Source of the DNA: Demequina zhanjiangensis
GTDB taxonomy: Bacteria > Actinomycetota > Actinomycetes > Actinomycetales > Demequinaceae
Assembly: GCF_030418315.1 (NCBI RefSeq)
Contig: NZ_JAUHPV010000001.1
Span: 496,001 to 560,000 of the forward strand
DNA: 64,000 nucleotides
Reading direction: 5' to 3'
Below, piece by piece: positions 8,200 to 16,743 of the stretch. Each line of letters starts with the position of its first letter. Within the stretch, counting starts at the first letter, position 1. Under the pieces are notes generated by a model. That model worked only from the letters and a program-made list of their open reading frames with translations. It made no database searches and was not told where the DNA came from. Position numbers and translations under genes: made by a program.

Positions 8200-8997
8200 A
8201 TGGCACAGCACAGCAGCACGCGGGGCGCGGGCCGTCCCGAGCCGATGTTCGCGATCCTGCTGCTCCTTGCGGGCCTTGCGGCGGTGCTCTTCGGCATGGC
8301 GCAGCAGGGCGATCCGGAGGGTCCCTCGGCGGCGACGCCACAGGTCTCTCCGACGGTCGCCACCGGTGAGCTCGGCCCCACGGCGTCGTCGCGCGTGGAG
8401 GGGACCGCCTACGCGGCGGCGCTCGAACTCACTGTCAAGGGACGCGCGGCGAAGACCGGCTACGAGCGCGATGAGTTCGGGTCCGGCTGGGTGGACGTGG
8501 ACCGCAACGGGTGCGACACCCGCAACGACCAGCTGCAGTTGCGGCTCACGAACCTGGAGATGGACGGCGACTGCGTGGTCCTCGCCGGAGACCTCGACGA
8601 TCCGTACACGGCCTCGGCGATCCACTTCGAGCGCGGGGGAGCGAGCGAGGTCGACATCGACCACATCGTGGCGCTCTCGGACGCCTGGCAGAAGGGCGCC
8701 GCGCAGTGGGAGTACGCGAAGCGTGTGGCATTCGCCAACGATCCGCTCAACCTGGAGCCCGTCGAGGCGGCCGCGAACCGCCAGAAGGGCGACTCCGACG
8801 CGGCCACCTGGCTGCCGGCGAACAAGGGCTATCGCTGCGACTACGTGGCGCGGCAGGTCGCGGTGAAGACGAAGTATGAGGTGTGGGTGACCCAGGCGGA
8901 GCTCGATGCCATGCTCGCCGTGCTCGACACGTGCCCCGAGGAGCCGCTGCCTGACTTCGGCGATCAAGCCGTGATCGCGGACAACGTCGGACGGTGA
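8200..8997 (+). CDS. Membrane-anchored/secreted HNH (DUF1524) nuclease-like protein
   Basis: The 265-residue protein begins with a single hydrophobic segment (residues about 16-33) that acts as signal anchor or signal peptide. The C-terminal half is a DUF1524 HNH domain: DIDHIVALSDAWQKGA with Asp154-His155, then FANDPLNLEPVEAAANRQKG with the conserved Asn, and the Cys-containing tail KGYRCDYVARQ. This extracellular HNH architecture is common in Actinobacteria; substrate and role (nutrient DNA, competition) are unknown. ATG 8200 follows GGGAGG with a short spacer; GTG 8197 is an alternative. Confidence 0.85.
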   Translation: MAQHSSTRGAGRPEPMFAILLLLAGLAAVLFGMAQQGDPEGPSAATPQVSPTVATGELGPTASSRVEGTAYAAALELTVKGRAAKTGYERDEFGSGWVDVDRNGCDTRNDQLQLRLTNLEMDGDCVVLAGDLDDPYTASAIHFERGGASEVDIDHIVALSDAWQKGAAQWEYAKRVAFANDPLNLEPVEAAANRQKGDSDAATWLPANKGYRCDYVARQVAVKTKYEVWVTQAELDAMLAVLDTCPEEPLPDFGDQAVIADNVGR

Positions 8998-9003
8998 CTC
9001 GCC

Positions 9004-9561
9004 TCAGTCGTCTACGTCGGTGCCGCCGGCAAGGTCGGTGCAGTCGACCATGAGCGTCTCGTGCGCTGCCAAATAGTCGCGCGCACCCGAGTCCCCGGTG
9101 AGCGACGCCACCATCGGGACCCAGTGCTCCTTCGAGATCAGCACAGGGTGGCCCGGTGCGCCGTCGAACGTGGCCCGTGCCAGCAGCACGTCGTCCTCCG
9201 CCGCGTCGATGACGCGACGAGCCGCCTCGACAGTCTGGCCGGGAAGATCCACGAGCGTGACGAGCAGCGCCTCGGCTCCCGACTCGGCGGCTCGCTCCAC
9301 GACGGTTCGCAGCGATGCGGCCTGCCCGTCTGACCAGTCCCAGGCGACGACCGTGTCCGCCCAGTCGGGAACGAGAAGCTCAGCGTCGAAGGCCTGCGCG
9401 CCGAGCACCACGATCACGGGGTCGCAGCCCGCCTCGCGGAGCACCGAGGCCGCATGCTCGACCCACGGGGTGCCGTCCGCCTTGCGTCGCAGCGCCTTGG
9501 GTCCGCCTGCCCGTCGGCCCGCGCCCGCGGCGAGGACCGCGCCTGCCACCTGCCTTGCCAT
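9004..9561 (-). CDS. mocA: MobA-like NTP transferase, MocA-type Mo-cofactor cytidylyltransferase
   Basis: The 185-residue nucleotidyltransferase opens with the signature VLAAGAGRRAGGPKAL and contains a VTLVDLPGQ metal-binding motif and GHPVLI. MocA-type enzymes attach CMP to molybdopterin for xanthine-dehydrogenase-family enzymes; the xdh genes at 29.8-33.3 kb fit. A different NTP-transferase substrate cannot be excluded. The gene is divergent from OHCU decarboxylase, 57 bp apart. TAGTGT (9569-9574, minus strand) is 7 nt from the ATG, indicating a leaderless transcript. Confidence 0.8.
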   Translation of the reverse strand: MARQVAGAVLAAGAGRRAGGPKALRRKADGTPWVEHAASVLREAGCDPVIVVLGAQAFDAELLVPDWADTVVAWDWSDGQAASLRTVVERAAESGAEALLVTLVDLPGQTVEAARRVIDAAEDDVLLARATFDGAPGHPVLISKEHWVPMVASLTGDSGARDYLAAHETLMVDCTDLAGGTDVDD

Positions 9562-9618
9562 ACTGGAGACACTACGCGCCACATTGCCCGGGCGCGGCCT
9601 GCGACCAGGGGAGATGCT

Positions 9619-10098
9619 GTGACCGTGAAACCGTCCCGCGAGGACCTGCTGGCCTGCCTGCGCATCGAGCGCTGGGCGGCAGCGATGGCCGAGCTGGAGT
9701 TCGACTCCATGCTTGAGATGGAGCGCGCCGCGGTGTCGATCGCCACGCCGCTGACGGAGGCCGAGATCGACGAGGCGCTCGCGGCGCACCCGCGGATCGG
9801 CGACCGCGCGAAGGGTGAGGGTGTCGAGGCGCGCTTCTCCGCCGCCGAGCAGAAGGCGTCGCAGTCGCCGGACGAGGCGCTCGCCGCCCGCCTTGCCGAT
9901 CTCAACGCGCAGTATGAGGAGCGCTTCGGGCGCGTGTTCCTGATCCGTGCCGCGGGACGGTCGCGTGAGGAGGTCGTCGCGGAGCTTGAGCGTCGGCTCG
10001 GCAACGACGATCACGCGGAGCTCGCCGAGATCGCAGACCAGCTGCGGGGCATCGCCCTGCTGAGGCTCCGCGCCACCTATGAGGAGGCGCTCGCATGA
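9619..10098 (+). CDS. uraD: 2-oxo-4-hydroxy-4-carboxy-5-ureidoimidazoline (OHCU) decarboxylase
   Basis: The 159-residue all-helical protein has the hallmark HPRIGDR with the catalytic His57, followed by EQKASQS and DLNAQYEERFGRVFLIRAAG, the conserved core of OHCU decarboxylase. It converts OHCU to S-allantoin, the last step of urate breakdown to allantoin. Length is normal for the family. GTG 9619 lies 5 nt after AGGGGAG. The stop overlaps the next start by ATGA, so it is co-translated with hydroxyisourate hydrolase. A uricase gene often accompanies this pair, but none follows here. Confidence 0.93.
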   Translation: MTVKPSREDLLACLRIERWAAAMAELEFDSMLEMERAAVSIATPLTEAEIDEALAAHPRIGDRAKGEGVEARFSAAEQKASQSPDEALAARLADLNAQYEERFGRVFLIRAAGRSREEVVAELERRLGNDDHAELAEIADQLRGIALLRLRATYEEALA

Positions 10099-10427
10099 GT
10101 CATGTCACCACTCACGTCCTGGACGCGATGGCGGGGACGCCTGCCTCCGGGATCGCCGTGACGCTCTCACGGCGCGGGGCCGAGGGCTGGGAGCCGGTCG
10201 CGCAGGGGCTCACCGACGCCGACGGCCGCGTGCGAGACCTGGGACCCGACGTTCTGGAGCCGGGCGTCTACCAGGTGCGCTTCGAGACCGACGTGTACTT
10301 CGCGAAGCGCCAGATCGAGACCTTCTATCCCGAGGTGGAGATCGCGTTCTCCGTCACGGGCGGCGAGCACTATCACGTGCCGCTGCTCCTCAGCCCCTTC
10401 GCGTACTCGACGTACCGAGGCAGCTGA
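10095..10427 (+). CDS. uraH: 5-hydroxyisourate hydrolase
   Basis: The 110-residue transthyretin-like protein starts with SHVTTHVLDA, has the central RFETDVYF, and ends in the diagnostic tetrapeptide YRGS of hydroxyisourate hydrolases. It hydrolyses the uricase product to OHCU, handing it to the decarboxylase encoded immediately upstream. Start ATG 10095 overlaps the upstream stop. Two hairpins follow (10435-10452 and 10516-10547), ending the operon before the next gene. Confidence 0.95.
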   Translation: MSHVTTHVLDAMAGTPASGIAVTLSRRGAEGWEPVAQGLTDADGRVRDLGPDVLEPGVYQVRFETDVYFAKRQIETFYPEVEIAFSVTGGEHYHVPLLLSPFAYSTYRGS

Positions 10428-10434
10428 GCGCGGT

Positions 10435-10452
10435 CGCCCCGCCTGCGGGGCG
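10435..10452 (+). terminator. Short GC hairpin after hydroxyisourate hydrolase
   Basis: CGCCCCG (10435-10441) and CGGGGCG (10446-10452) form a perfect 7-bp stem with a CCTG loop, 8 nt past the stop codon. No T-run follows, so it may act with the second hairpin at 10516-10547. Confidence 0.5.
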
Positions 10453-10515
10453 CTCGTGCCGGAGATCTTCCGCCGCGGCGGGAATGCGTCGGCGGGGCGT
10501 GCGGTTGAGCGTGAC

Positions 10516-10547
10516 AGAGGGTTCGCCAGTCCCCGGGCGAACCCTCT
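10516..10547 (+). terminator. 12-bp hairpin, operon terminator
   Basis: AGAGGGTTCGCC (10516-10527) is perfectly complementary to GGCGAACCCTCT (10536-10547) with an 8-nt loop, then TTGAC. It is the strongest hairpin between uraH and the DsbA-like gene and probably separates their transcripts. Confidence 0.7.
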
Positions 10548-10597
10548 TGACGTTCCCCCGTGCGGCGCTCATGCCGCCTGTTCCTGGAAGGATCCCC

Positions 10598-11251
10598 ATG
10601 GTCGAGGTTGAGGTCTGGTCTGACGTGGCGTGCCCCTGGTGCTACCTGGGCAAGCGCCGTCTCGAGAAGGCGATCGACGCCTTCGACGGCGAGGTCAGCG
10701 TGACGTGGAAGTCCTTCCAGCTCGATCCGTCGATCCCGCACGGTGAGCACACGCCTCACCTTGAGGCGCTTGCGAAGAAGTTCAATGCGCCCGAGGACCA
10801 GATTCGCCAGATGGATCAGCGTCTCGTCGACCTGGGTGTCGAGGAGGGTCTCGAGTACAACTTCGACGACTACATCCAGGCGAACACCCGTGATGCTCAC
10901 CGCGTGCTGCACTTCGCACAGGAGCGGGGCCTGGGTGGCCCGATGAAGGACCGCCTGCTCAAGGCGCAGTTCACCGAGGGTGCGATCGTGGACGACGCTG
11001 AGGTGCTCGCCGGCCTCGCGGCGGAGGTCGGGCTCGACGCAGACGAGGTCCGCGCGATGCTCGCGACCGATCAGTACGACGACGAGGTGCAGGCGGACAT
11101 CGACGAGGCCGCCTCGCTCGGAGCCTCGGGAGTCCCGTTCTTCGTGTTCGACCGTGTCTTCGCAGTGTCCGGTGCCCAGCCGCTCGAGGTGTTCTCCACG
11201 GCGCTGTCCCGAGCGCAGGAGCGCGCGGCGGCGGCGGTCCTCGAGGCATAG
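10598..11251 (+). CDS. FrnE-like DsbA family oxidoreductase
   Basis: The 217-residue cytoplasmic thioredoxin-fold protein has the redox motif CPWC (Cys12-Cys15 in ACPWCYLGKRR), a helical insertion with DYIQANTRDAHRVLHFA, and the cis-Pro region SGVPFFVFD. This is the FrnE/DsbA-like (2-hydroxychromene isomerase superfamily) pattern. No signal peptide is present. GGAAGGA sits 5 nt before ATG 10598, which is preferred over ATG 10571. Likely thiol-disulfide or polyketide-type isomerisation role; physiological partner unknown. Confidence 0.87.
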   Translation: MVEVEVWSDVACPWCYLGKRRLEKAIDAFDGEVSVTWKSFQLDPSIPHGEHTPHLEALAKKFNAPEDQIRQMDQRLVDLGVEEGLEYNFDDYIQANTRDAHRVLHFAQERGLGGPMKDRLLKAQFTEGAIVDDAEVLAGLAAEVGLDADEVRAMLATDQYDDEVQADIDEAASLGASGVPFFVFDRVFAVSGAQPLEVFSTALSRAQERAAAAVLEA

Positions 11252-11294
11252 CCCGACATCGGCGCGAAACGCGCGGAGGGATAGGCTCGACACC

Positions 11295-12005
11295 ATGCCT
11301 ACCCCCCACATCGCAGCGCCCGACGGCGCCTTCGCACCCGACATCCTTCTGCCCGGCGACCCACGCCGCGCCACGCGCATCGCCGAGACGTTCCTCGATG
11401 ACGCCGAGCTCGTCACCGAGGTGCGCGGCATCCTCGGCTACACGGGTACCTACCAGGGGCGTCCCATGTCGGTCATGGCGACCGGCATGGGCATGCCGTC
11501 GGCGACGATCTACACCACCGAGCTGGTGCGCAACTACGGTGTGAAGCGTCTTGTGCGCGTGGGCACCGTCGGTGGCATCCACATGGACCTCCAGCTGGGC
11601 GACGTGGTCGCGGCCTCGTCCGCGCACACCGACTCCGAGATGACCGCGAGGCGCCTTCCCGGCGTGCATTACTCGCACGCGCCGTCGTTCTCGCTGCTGC
11701 GCGCCGCGGCCGACTACGCCGACGAGGCCGGGGCGCCCCTGCGCGTCGGCCCGGTGCTGACGTCTGACGCGTTCTACCAGCCCGACGAGACGCTCGTGCC
11801 GCGCCTTGCCGCGTACGGGACGCTCGCGGTCGAGATGGAGGCCGCGGGCCTCTACGCGGTCGCCGCCGCGGAGGGCGTCGAGGCGCTCATGGTGGGCACC
11901 GTGTCCGACCACGTGGTCAAGGGCGAGTTCCTCGAGGCCGACGAGCGCGAGAAGACGTTCGCCGCCATGGTGTCCGTCGCCCTCGGAGCGCTCACCCGCG
12001 CGTGA
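11295..12005 (+). CDS. deoD: Purine nucleoside phosphorylase DeoD-type
   Basis: The 236-residue enzyme matches hexameric DeoD: ILLPGDPRRA, VMATGMGMPSATIYTTEL, RVGTVGGIH, the purine-site motif VEMEAAGLY and VSDHVVKGE with the catalytic Asp. It phosphorolyses purine (deoxy)ribonucleosides to free bases, feeding guanine and hypoxanthine to the guanine deaminase and xanthine dehydrogenase encoded downstream. TAGGCT (11282-11287) is 7 nt before the ATG with no RBS, suggesting a leaderless message. A perfect 13-bp terminator follows. Confidence 0.93.
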   Translation: MPTPHIAAPDGAFAPDILLPGDPRRATRIAETFLDDAELVTEVRGILGYTGTYQGRPMSVMATGMGMPSATIYTTELVRNYGVKRLVRVGTVGGIHMDLQLGDVVAASSAHTDSEMTARRLPGVHYSHAPSFSLLRAAADYADEAGAPLRVGPVLTSDAFYQPDETLVPRLAAYGTLAVEMEAAGLYAVAAAEGVEALMVGTVSDHVVKGEFLEADEREKTFAAMVSVALGALTRA

Positions 12006-12023
12006 ACATCGTGTGAAACCTCA

Positions 12024-12054
12024 GCCGACGGCCCGCATCTCGCGGGCCGTCGGC
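12024..12054 (+). terminator. 13-bp hairpin terminator after deoD
   Basis: GCCGACGGCCCGC (12024-12036) pairs perfectly with GCGGGCCGTCGGC (12042-12054) around a 5-nt loop, 18 nt past the deoD stop and 13 nt before the next start codon. Confidence 0.8.
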
Positions 12055-12067
12055 GCATCATGGGTCC

Positions 12068-12385
12068 ATGCGGGTGCAACTGCTGTACTTCGACGGATGC
12101 CCGAGCTGGCGTGAGGCCGAGGCGCGGCTGATCCGCGCGCTCTCGCGCGTGTGCGCGACGAGCACGGTGGAGCGTGTGCTCGTGACCGACGAGGGCCATG
12201 CCGCGGAGCTTGCCTTTCCCGGCTCGCCGACGCTGCGCCTGGATGGCCGCGACCTCTTCCCTGTGGCCGACGCGACCGTCGGCCTGGCTTGCCGTGTGTA
12301 CGAGACTCCCGACGGCATGCAGGGTGCGCCGACGGTGGAGCAGCTCGTCGAGGCGCTCGCGACCGCGGGCCGGGCCGCCGCCTGA
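12068..12385 (+). CDS. Thioredoxin-like small protein with CPSW motif
   Basis: The 105-residue protein starts VQLLYFDGCPSW, the beta-alpha start of a thioredoxin-like fold, but keeps only the first active-site Cys (CPSW). GSPTLRLDGRDLF supplies the cis-Pro strand region. Similar actinobacterial proteins are often labelled thioredoxin-like or alkylmercury-lyase-like without evidence. No RBS is visible; CATCAT (12056-12061) 6 nt upstream of the ATG could be a leaderless -10. Function unknown. Confidence 0.7.
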   Translation: MRVQLLYFDGCPSWREAEARLIRALSRVCATSTVERVLVTDEGHAAELAFPGSPTLRLDGRDLFPVADATVGLACRVYETPDGMQGAPTVEQLVEALATAGRAAA

Positions 12386-12430
12386 CCCGAGCGCTCCTGT
12401 GCAGGCGCGGCGGCGTCCCGGATGGCGTGG

Positions 12431-13384
12431 TCAGCCCGCCACGAAGTCGTCCTGTGCGCGGAGCCACGTGAGCATCGCCGCGGTCGTCTCCTCGGGCATC
12501 TCCTCCTGGATCCAGTGCCCGCAGTCGAGCTCGACGACCTCCGCGCGAGGCACGAACGTCGTCAGCGTGGGCGACGGGGGAATCGTGTCCCGCGTGCCGT
12601 AGATCATCAGGGTGGGCTGCTGGACGATCGGATCCACCTCACCGAGCACATGCCAGTTCGCGTCGAGGTTGCGGTACCAGTTGATTCCGCCCGTGAAGCC
12701 TGACGCGTCGAAGGTCGAGGTGTAGACGGCGAGATCGTCGTCGCTCATGACAGGCTCGCCCAACGGCGCCTCGGCCTCCGCGAGCGAGATCATCACCATG
12801 CCCGGCTCGGGCGGCGTCGCCGGGAGGTTCTTCCGGTAGAGGTTGCTCAGGAATCGTCCCGTGTTCGCGTCGAGCACGGCGTCGGCGACGCCCGGCCTCC
12901 TGTTGAAGTGGACGAAGTAGTAGTCGGGCCCCAGGAACTGCTCCATCGCGTCGATCCAGGGCATCGCGCCTCGCTCCTGATAGGGCAGGCTCATGTTGAT
13001 CACCCGGTTGACTCGCCCGGGGTGCAAGAGCGCGAGGCCCCACACGACCATCGCGCCCCAGTCGTGTCCCACGAAGGTGGCGTCGTCGTATCCGTAGTGG
13101 TCCAGGAGGGCGACCAGGTCGCCGGTGAGCTGCTCGATCCCGTAGGCCGCCACGTCGTCGGGCCGGGTCGAGCGGCCGTAGCCCCGCTGGTTGGGGACGA
13201 TCACGTGGTAGCCGGCGGCGACGAGCGCGGGGATCTGGTGGCGCCACGAGTAGGCGAGCTCGGGCCAGCCGTGGCAGAGCACGATCGGATTGCCGCGGTT
13301 CTCCGTTCCGGCTTCGAACACCTCGAGCTCGATGCCGTTCACGGGAATCAACGCGGCCTCGGGGAAGGCGGTGGCGGATGTCAT
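12431..13384 (-). CDS. Alpha/beta hydrolase, epoxide-hydrolase type
   Basis: The 317-residue alpha/beta hydrolase has the oxyanion motif HGWPE, the nucleophile elbow GHDWGAM with Asp, the YGTRD strand and the catalytic CGHWIQEE. This HGWP plus GHDWG combination is typical of soluble epoxide hydrolases, with candidate lid tyrosines around FLGPDYYF. GAGAGGA lies 7 nt before the ATG. Haloalkane dehalogenases share the fold, so the assignment is to family level. It is transcribed divergently from a WYL regulator, with a palindromic candidate operator between them. Confidence 0.87.
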   Translation of the reverse strand: MTSATAFPEAALIPVNGIELEVFEAGTENRGNPIVLCHGWPELAYSWRHQIPALVAAGYHVIVPNQRGYGRSTRPDDVAAYGIEQLTGDLVALLDHYGYDDATFVGHDWGAMVVWGLALLHPGRVNRVINMSLPYQERGAMPWIDAMEQFLGPDYYFVHFNRRPGVADAVLDANTGRFLSNLYRKNLPATPPEPGMVMISLAEAEAPLGEPVMSDDDLAVYTSTFDASGFTGGINWYRNLDANWHVLGEVDPIVQQPTLMIYGTRDTIPPSPTLTTFVPRAEVVELDCGHWIQEEMPEETTAAMLTWLRAQDDFVAG

Positions 13385-13451
13385 GGGTGGTCCTCTCGGT
13401 GGGGTCGTGCGCCGACGCGGCTTGGCCGGGTTCCCCGACGGTAAGAACAGA

Positions 13452-13472
13452 TGCGGACAGAATCGGTCCGCA
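13452..13472. promoter_or_regulatory. Candidate operator between epoxide hydrolase and WYL regulator
   Basis: TGCGGAC (13452-13458) and GTCCGCA (13466-13472) form a perfect 7-bp inverted repeat with a 7-nt spacer. It lies 20 bp upstream of the WYL regulator start, over where its -35 would be, and 67 bp from the hydrolase start. The likely binder is the adjacent regulator (inference). Confidence 0.6.
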
Positions 13473-13492
13473 ATGCGCGGCAGACTGAGATC

Positions 13493-14455
13493 ATGCCGAA
13501 CCACCCGACAGGACGCGCGCTGGAACTGCTCTCGCTTCTGCAGACCCATCGCTGGTGGAGCGGGTCTGACCTCGCCGCACGGCTGGCGGTCACGGAGCGC
13601 ACTCTGCGCCGCGACGTGGACAGGCTGCGCGCGCTCGGCTATCCCGTGGACGCCACGGCTGGCCCGCACGGCGGCTATCGGCTCGCGACGGGAGCGCATC
13701 TGCCGCCGCTGCTGCTCAACGACGAGGAGGCGGTCGCCGTGGCCGTGGGGCTGCGCTACACGGCGGGAGGCGCGATCGGCGGGGTCGAGGAGACCTCGCT
13801 CCGAGCACTCGCCAAGATCGAGAGCCTCTTGCCGGCCCACCTCCGCAGACGCGTCTCCGCGGTCCACACCCACCTCAGCGTCATGCCTCTCGAGAACGAC
13901 GGCGTCGTCGACGGCGCGCTGCTCGGCCTCGTCGCCGCCGCCTGCCGCGACACGGAGGCGCTGCGCTTCACGTACCGACGTCACGACGCGACCGAGAGCG
14001 CGCGGCATGTGGAGCCCGCCCAGCTCGTCACTGCGGGACGCCGCTGGTACCTGATCGCATGGGACCGCGACCGCGACGACTGGCGCACCTTCCGAGTGGA
14101 CCGCCTGAGCGACGTCCGCCCGACCGGCCGTCGCTTCGCCGCGCGCAACGTCCCGGGAGACGATGCAGCGACGCACCTTGCCGAGTCGCTCGCGGCGATG
14201 CCCCGCCCGCATGTCGCACGGGTGGAGGTGCAGGCGCCGGTCGACCGGCTTGAGGGCTCGTTCCCGTGGGTCGAGCACACCGTCGTCGAGTCCCACGACG
14301 CGAGCTGCACGCTCGAGCTCCGCGCAGAGGACCGGGGACGGCTCATGATGACCATCGCCAGACTCGCGCTTCTCGCGCCCGTCACCGTGATCGAGCCCGA
14401 CGATGTGGCCGACGACGCACGGCAGCTCGCGAGCCGCCTCGGTGGCGGATCTTGA
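13493..14455 (+). CDS. YafY/DeoR-type HTH regulator with WYL domain
   Basis: The 320-residue protein has an N-terminal winged HTH (residues about 8-60, with LAARLAVTERTLRRDVDRL) followed by a WYL domain: FTYRRHD, GRRWYLIAWDRDRDDWRTFRVDRL. WYL domains sense ligands or nucleic acids. Start ATG 13493 has no RBS; CAGACT (13481-13486) lies 6 nt upstream, consistent with a leaderless message. It is divergent from the epoxide hydrolase and probably regulates it and itself through the 13452-13472 palindrome. Confidence 0.87.
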   Translation: MPNHPTGRALELLSLLQTHRWWSGSDLAARLAVTERTLRRDVDRLRALGYPVDATAGPHGGYRLATGAHLPPLLLNDEEAVAVAVGLRYTAGGAIGGVEETSLRALAKIESLLPAHLRRRVSAVHTHLSVMPLENDGVVDGALLGLVAAACRDTEALRFTYRRHDATESARHVEPAQLVTAGRRWYLIAWDRDRDDWRTFRVDRLSDVRPTGRRFAARNVPGDDAATHLAESLAAMPRPHVARVEVQAPVDRLEGSFPWVEHTVVESHDASCTLELRAEDRGRLMMTIARLALLAPVTVIEPDDVADDARQLASRLGGGS

Positions 14456-14486
14456 CCAGGGCTGGAGGCGCGCGCCGGTGACATGC

Positions 14487-14524
14487 ACGAGGGGCCGGCC
14501 ACCTTCCGGTGACCGGCCCCTCGT
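14487..14524. terminator. Bidirectional terminator between WYL regulator and pgi
   Basis: ACGAGGGGCCGG (14487-14498) pairs with CCGGCCCCTCGT (14513-14524), a perfect 12-bp stem with a 14-nt loop, between two converging genes. Confidence 0.8.
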
Positions 14525-14580
14525 CGCGTCCGCGGTCCAGCCGCTGAGCCACAACCGAGCGCCCTCGGGCGCCCGATCTG

Positions 14581-16260
14581 CTACTTGCGGTTGGCGCGGT
14601 AGTAGGCGATGAGCGCCTGCGTGGAGGCGTCCTGCGCGGACAGCGCCGCGTCATCGCCCTCGATCGCGGGAGCGATCTCGAGCGCCAGCTTCTTGCCGAG
14701 CTCGACTCCCCACTGGTCGAAGGAGTTGATGCCCCAGATGACGCCCTGCGTGAACGTGATGTGCTCGTACAGCGCGATCAGCTGGCCCAGCACCTGCGGG
14801 GTGAGGGACGGGGCGAAGATCGACGTGGTCGGCCTGTTGCCTGCGAAGGTGCGGGCTGCGACGAGCGCGCCGGTGGTGCCCTCCGCCTCGACCTCCTCGG
14901 CGGTCTTGCCGAAGGCCAGCGCCTTGGTCTGCGCCAGGTAGTTCGCGAGGAACAGCGCGTGCACGTCCTGGCCGCCGTCCTCGAGGGGGTAGGCCGGGTT
15001 GGCGACAGCGATGAAGTCCGCAGGGATGAGCTTCGTGCCCTGGTGGATCAGCTGGTAGAACGCGTGCTGGCCGTTGGTGCCAGGCTCGCCCCAGAAGATC
15101 TCGCCGGTCTCGGTGGTGACGGGGGTGCCGTCCCAGCGCACCGACTTGCCGTTGGACTCCATGGTGAGCTGCTGCAGGTAGGCCGGGAAGCGGTGCAGCT
15201 GCTGCGCGTAGGGCAGCACGGCGTGCGACTGCGCGCCCAGGAAGTTGACGTACCAGACGTTGAGCAGGCCCATGAGGACGGGCACGTTCTCCGCGAGCGG
15301 CGTCTCCGCGACGTGCTTGTCGACGGCGTGGAACCCCTCGAGCAGGTCGCCGAAGACGTCCGGGCCGAGCGCGATGGACAGCGACAGGCCGATGGCCGAG
15401 TCGACCGAGTAGCGGCCTCCCACCCAGTCCCAGAAGCCGAACGCGTTCGCCGGGTCGATGCCGAAGGCCGCGACCTTGTCCAGCGCGGTGGAGACTGCGA
15501 CGAAGTGGTGGGCGACGGCGTCGGCCTTCTCCTCGTCGGTGCCGACGGCGACGCCGGCCTCCGCGAGTGCGGTCCACAGCCAGTCACGGGCGAGACGCGC
15601 GTTGGTGAGCGTCTCGAGCGTCGTGAAGGTCTTGGAGGCGACGATGAACAGCGTCGTCTCGGGGTCAAGGCCCTTCACCTTCTGGCCCATGTCCGTCGGG
15701 TCGATGTTGGAGACGAAGCGCGCCTCGATGCCGGCGGTCGCGTACGGCTCGAGGGTCTCGTAGACCATCACGGGGCCCAGGTCGGAGCCGCCGATGCCGA
15801 TGTTGACGATCGTCTCGACCTTCTTGCCGGTGATGCCGAGCCACTCGCCCGAGCGCACGCGCTCCGCGAAGGCCGACATGGAGGCGAGGACCTCCTGGAC
15901 GTCCGAGTCGACGTCCTGACCGTCGACCACGAGCGCAGGCTCCATCCCGGCAGGGCGGCGAAGCGCGGTGTGGAGGACGGCACGGTCCTCGGTCGTGTTG
16001 ATGTGCTCGCCCGCGAGCATCGCGGCGTAGCGGTCCGCGACGCCAGTCTCCTCGGCGAGCTTCACGAGCGAGGCGAGGATCTCGTCGGTCACGAGGTTCT
16101 TCGACAGGTCGACGTGAAGGTCGGCGAGCGGCAGGCTCATGCGCTCCACACGACCGGCGTCGGCGGCGAACCAGCCTCGCAGGTCGGGAGTGAAGGCGGA
16201 CTTGTGGGCCTCGAGCTCGGCCCACGCGGACGTGGAGGTGCAGTCGATGGGTGCGTTCAC
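14581..16260 (-). CDS. pgi: Glucose-6-phosphate isomerase
   Basis: The 559-residue full-length Pgi carries both family signatures: the sugar-isomerase segment [15 protein letters not shown] and the catalytic regions [15 protein letters not shown] and HQGTKLIP. It interconverts glucose-6-phosphate and fructose-6-phosphate in glycolysis and gluconeogenesis. The start is GTG at 16258-16260: TAACCT (16268-16273, minus strand) lies exactly 7 nt upstream and no RBS is present, so a leaderless transcript is likely. A shared terminator follows at 14487-14524. Confidence 0.97.
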   Translation of the reverse strand: MNAPIDCTSTSAWAELEAHKSAFTPDLRGWFAADAGRVERMSLPLADLHVDLSKNLVTDEILASLVKLAEETGVADRYAAMLAGEHINTTEDRAVLHTALRRPAGMEPALVVDGQDVDSDVQEVLASMSAFAERVRSGEWLGITGKKVETIVNIGIGGSDLGPVMVYETLEPYATAGIEARFVSNIDPTDMGQKVKGLDPETTLFIVASKTFTTLETLTNARLARDWLWTALAEAGVAVGTDEEKADAVAHHFVAVSTALDKVAAFGIDPANAFGFWDWVGGRYSVDSAIGLSLSIALGPDVFGDLLEGFHAVDKHVAETPLAENVPVLMGLLNVWYVNFLGAQSHAVLPYAQQLHRFPAYLQQLTMESNGKSVRWDGTPVTTETGEIFWGEPGTNGQHAFYQLIHQGTKLIPADFIAVANPAYPLEDGGQDVHALFLANYLAQTKALAFGKTAEEVEAEGTTGALVAARTFAGNRPTTSIFAPSLTPQVLGQLIALYEHITFTQGVIWGINSFDQWGVELGKKLALEIAPAIEGDDAALSAQDASTQALIAYYRANRK

Positions 16261-16319
16261 GCCTTACAGGTTAGTGCCGTCAGAGGGATGCGGCACCGGG
16301 ACCGAGGGCGGGGGAGGGG

Positions 16320-16574
16320 TCAGTCGTCCGCAGCGCTCTTGGGTGCGAGCGTCTGGATCACGATCGCCGCTCCGACGAGCGCGGCCGCAAGCGGCATCGC
16401 GAGGCTGTGCACCAGCGTCGATACGTACCCGAACGCGTAGAGCGCGGGTTCCGCGTTCGCCCCCACCGTCCGCTGGAACCCGAGCACGATGTCCGTGCCG
16501 TAGGCGAGCCACAGCGCGCCCAGCCCGGCCAGACCAGCCGCCCACCACAGACACCGCTTCGCCGTCCGATGCAT
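16320..16574 (-). CDS. Small membrane protein, 84 aa
   Basis: The protein has two hydrophobic segments (about residues 7-25 and 50-76) joined by a loop with a possible re-entrant stretch. A G-rich RBS (GGGGGG) lies 5 nt before the ATG at 16574. It ends 59 bp upstream of pgi on the same strand. No known family recognised. Confidence 0.6.
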   Translation of the reverse strand: MHRTAKRCLWWAAGLAGLGALWLAYGTDIVLGFQRTVGANAEPALYAFGYVSTLVHSLAMPLAAALVGAAIVIQTLAPKSAADD

Positions 16575-16743
16575 CGTTGCCCCCCAAGTCTTCTTTCCCC
16601 CGGATCAACGTAGCACCAGGTAGAGGAGCAGGTCAGGGAAATCCCTCACGCCGCGTCGGCGCTCGCCGATAGGGGCGGTGAGCACGGATCGCTCTTTCGC
16701 GCGCCACGGATCGGCCGACACGACCGCTACCGGAGGTGTGCCC

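Noticed and set aside
14761..16440. Long plus-strand open frame opposite pgi
   Set aside because: The minus strand encodes a complete, motif-perfect Pgi; the opposite frame is low-complexity Arg/Val/Glu-rich and unsupported.
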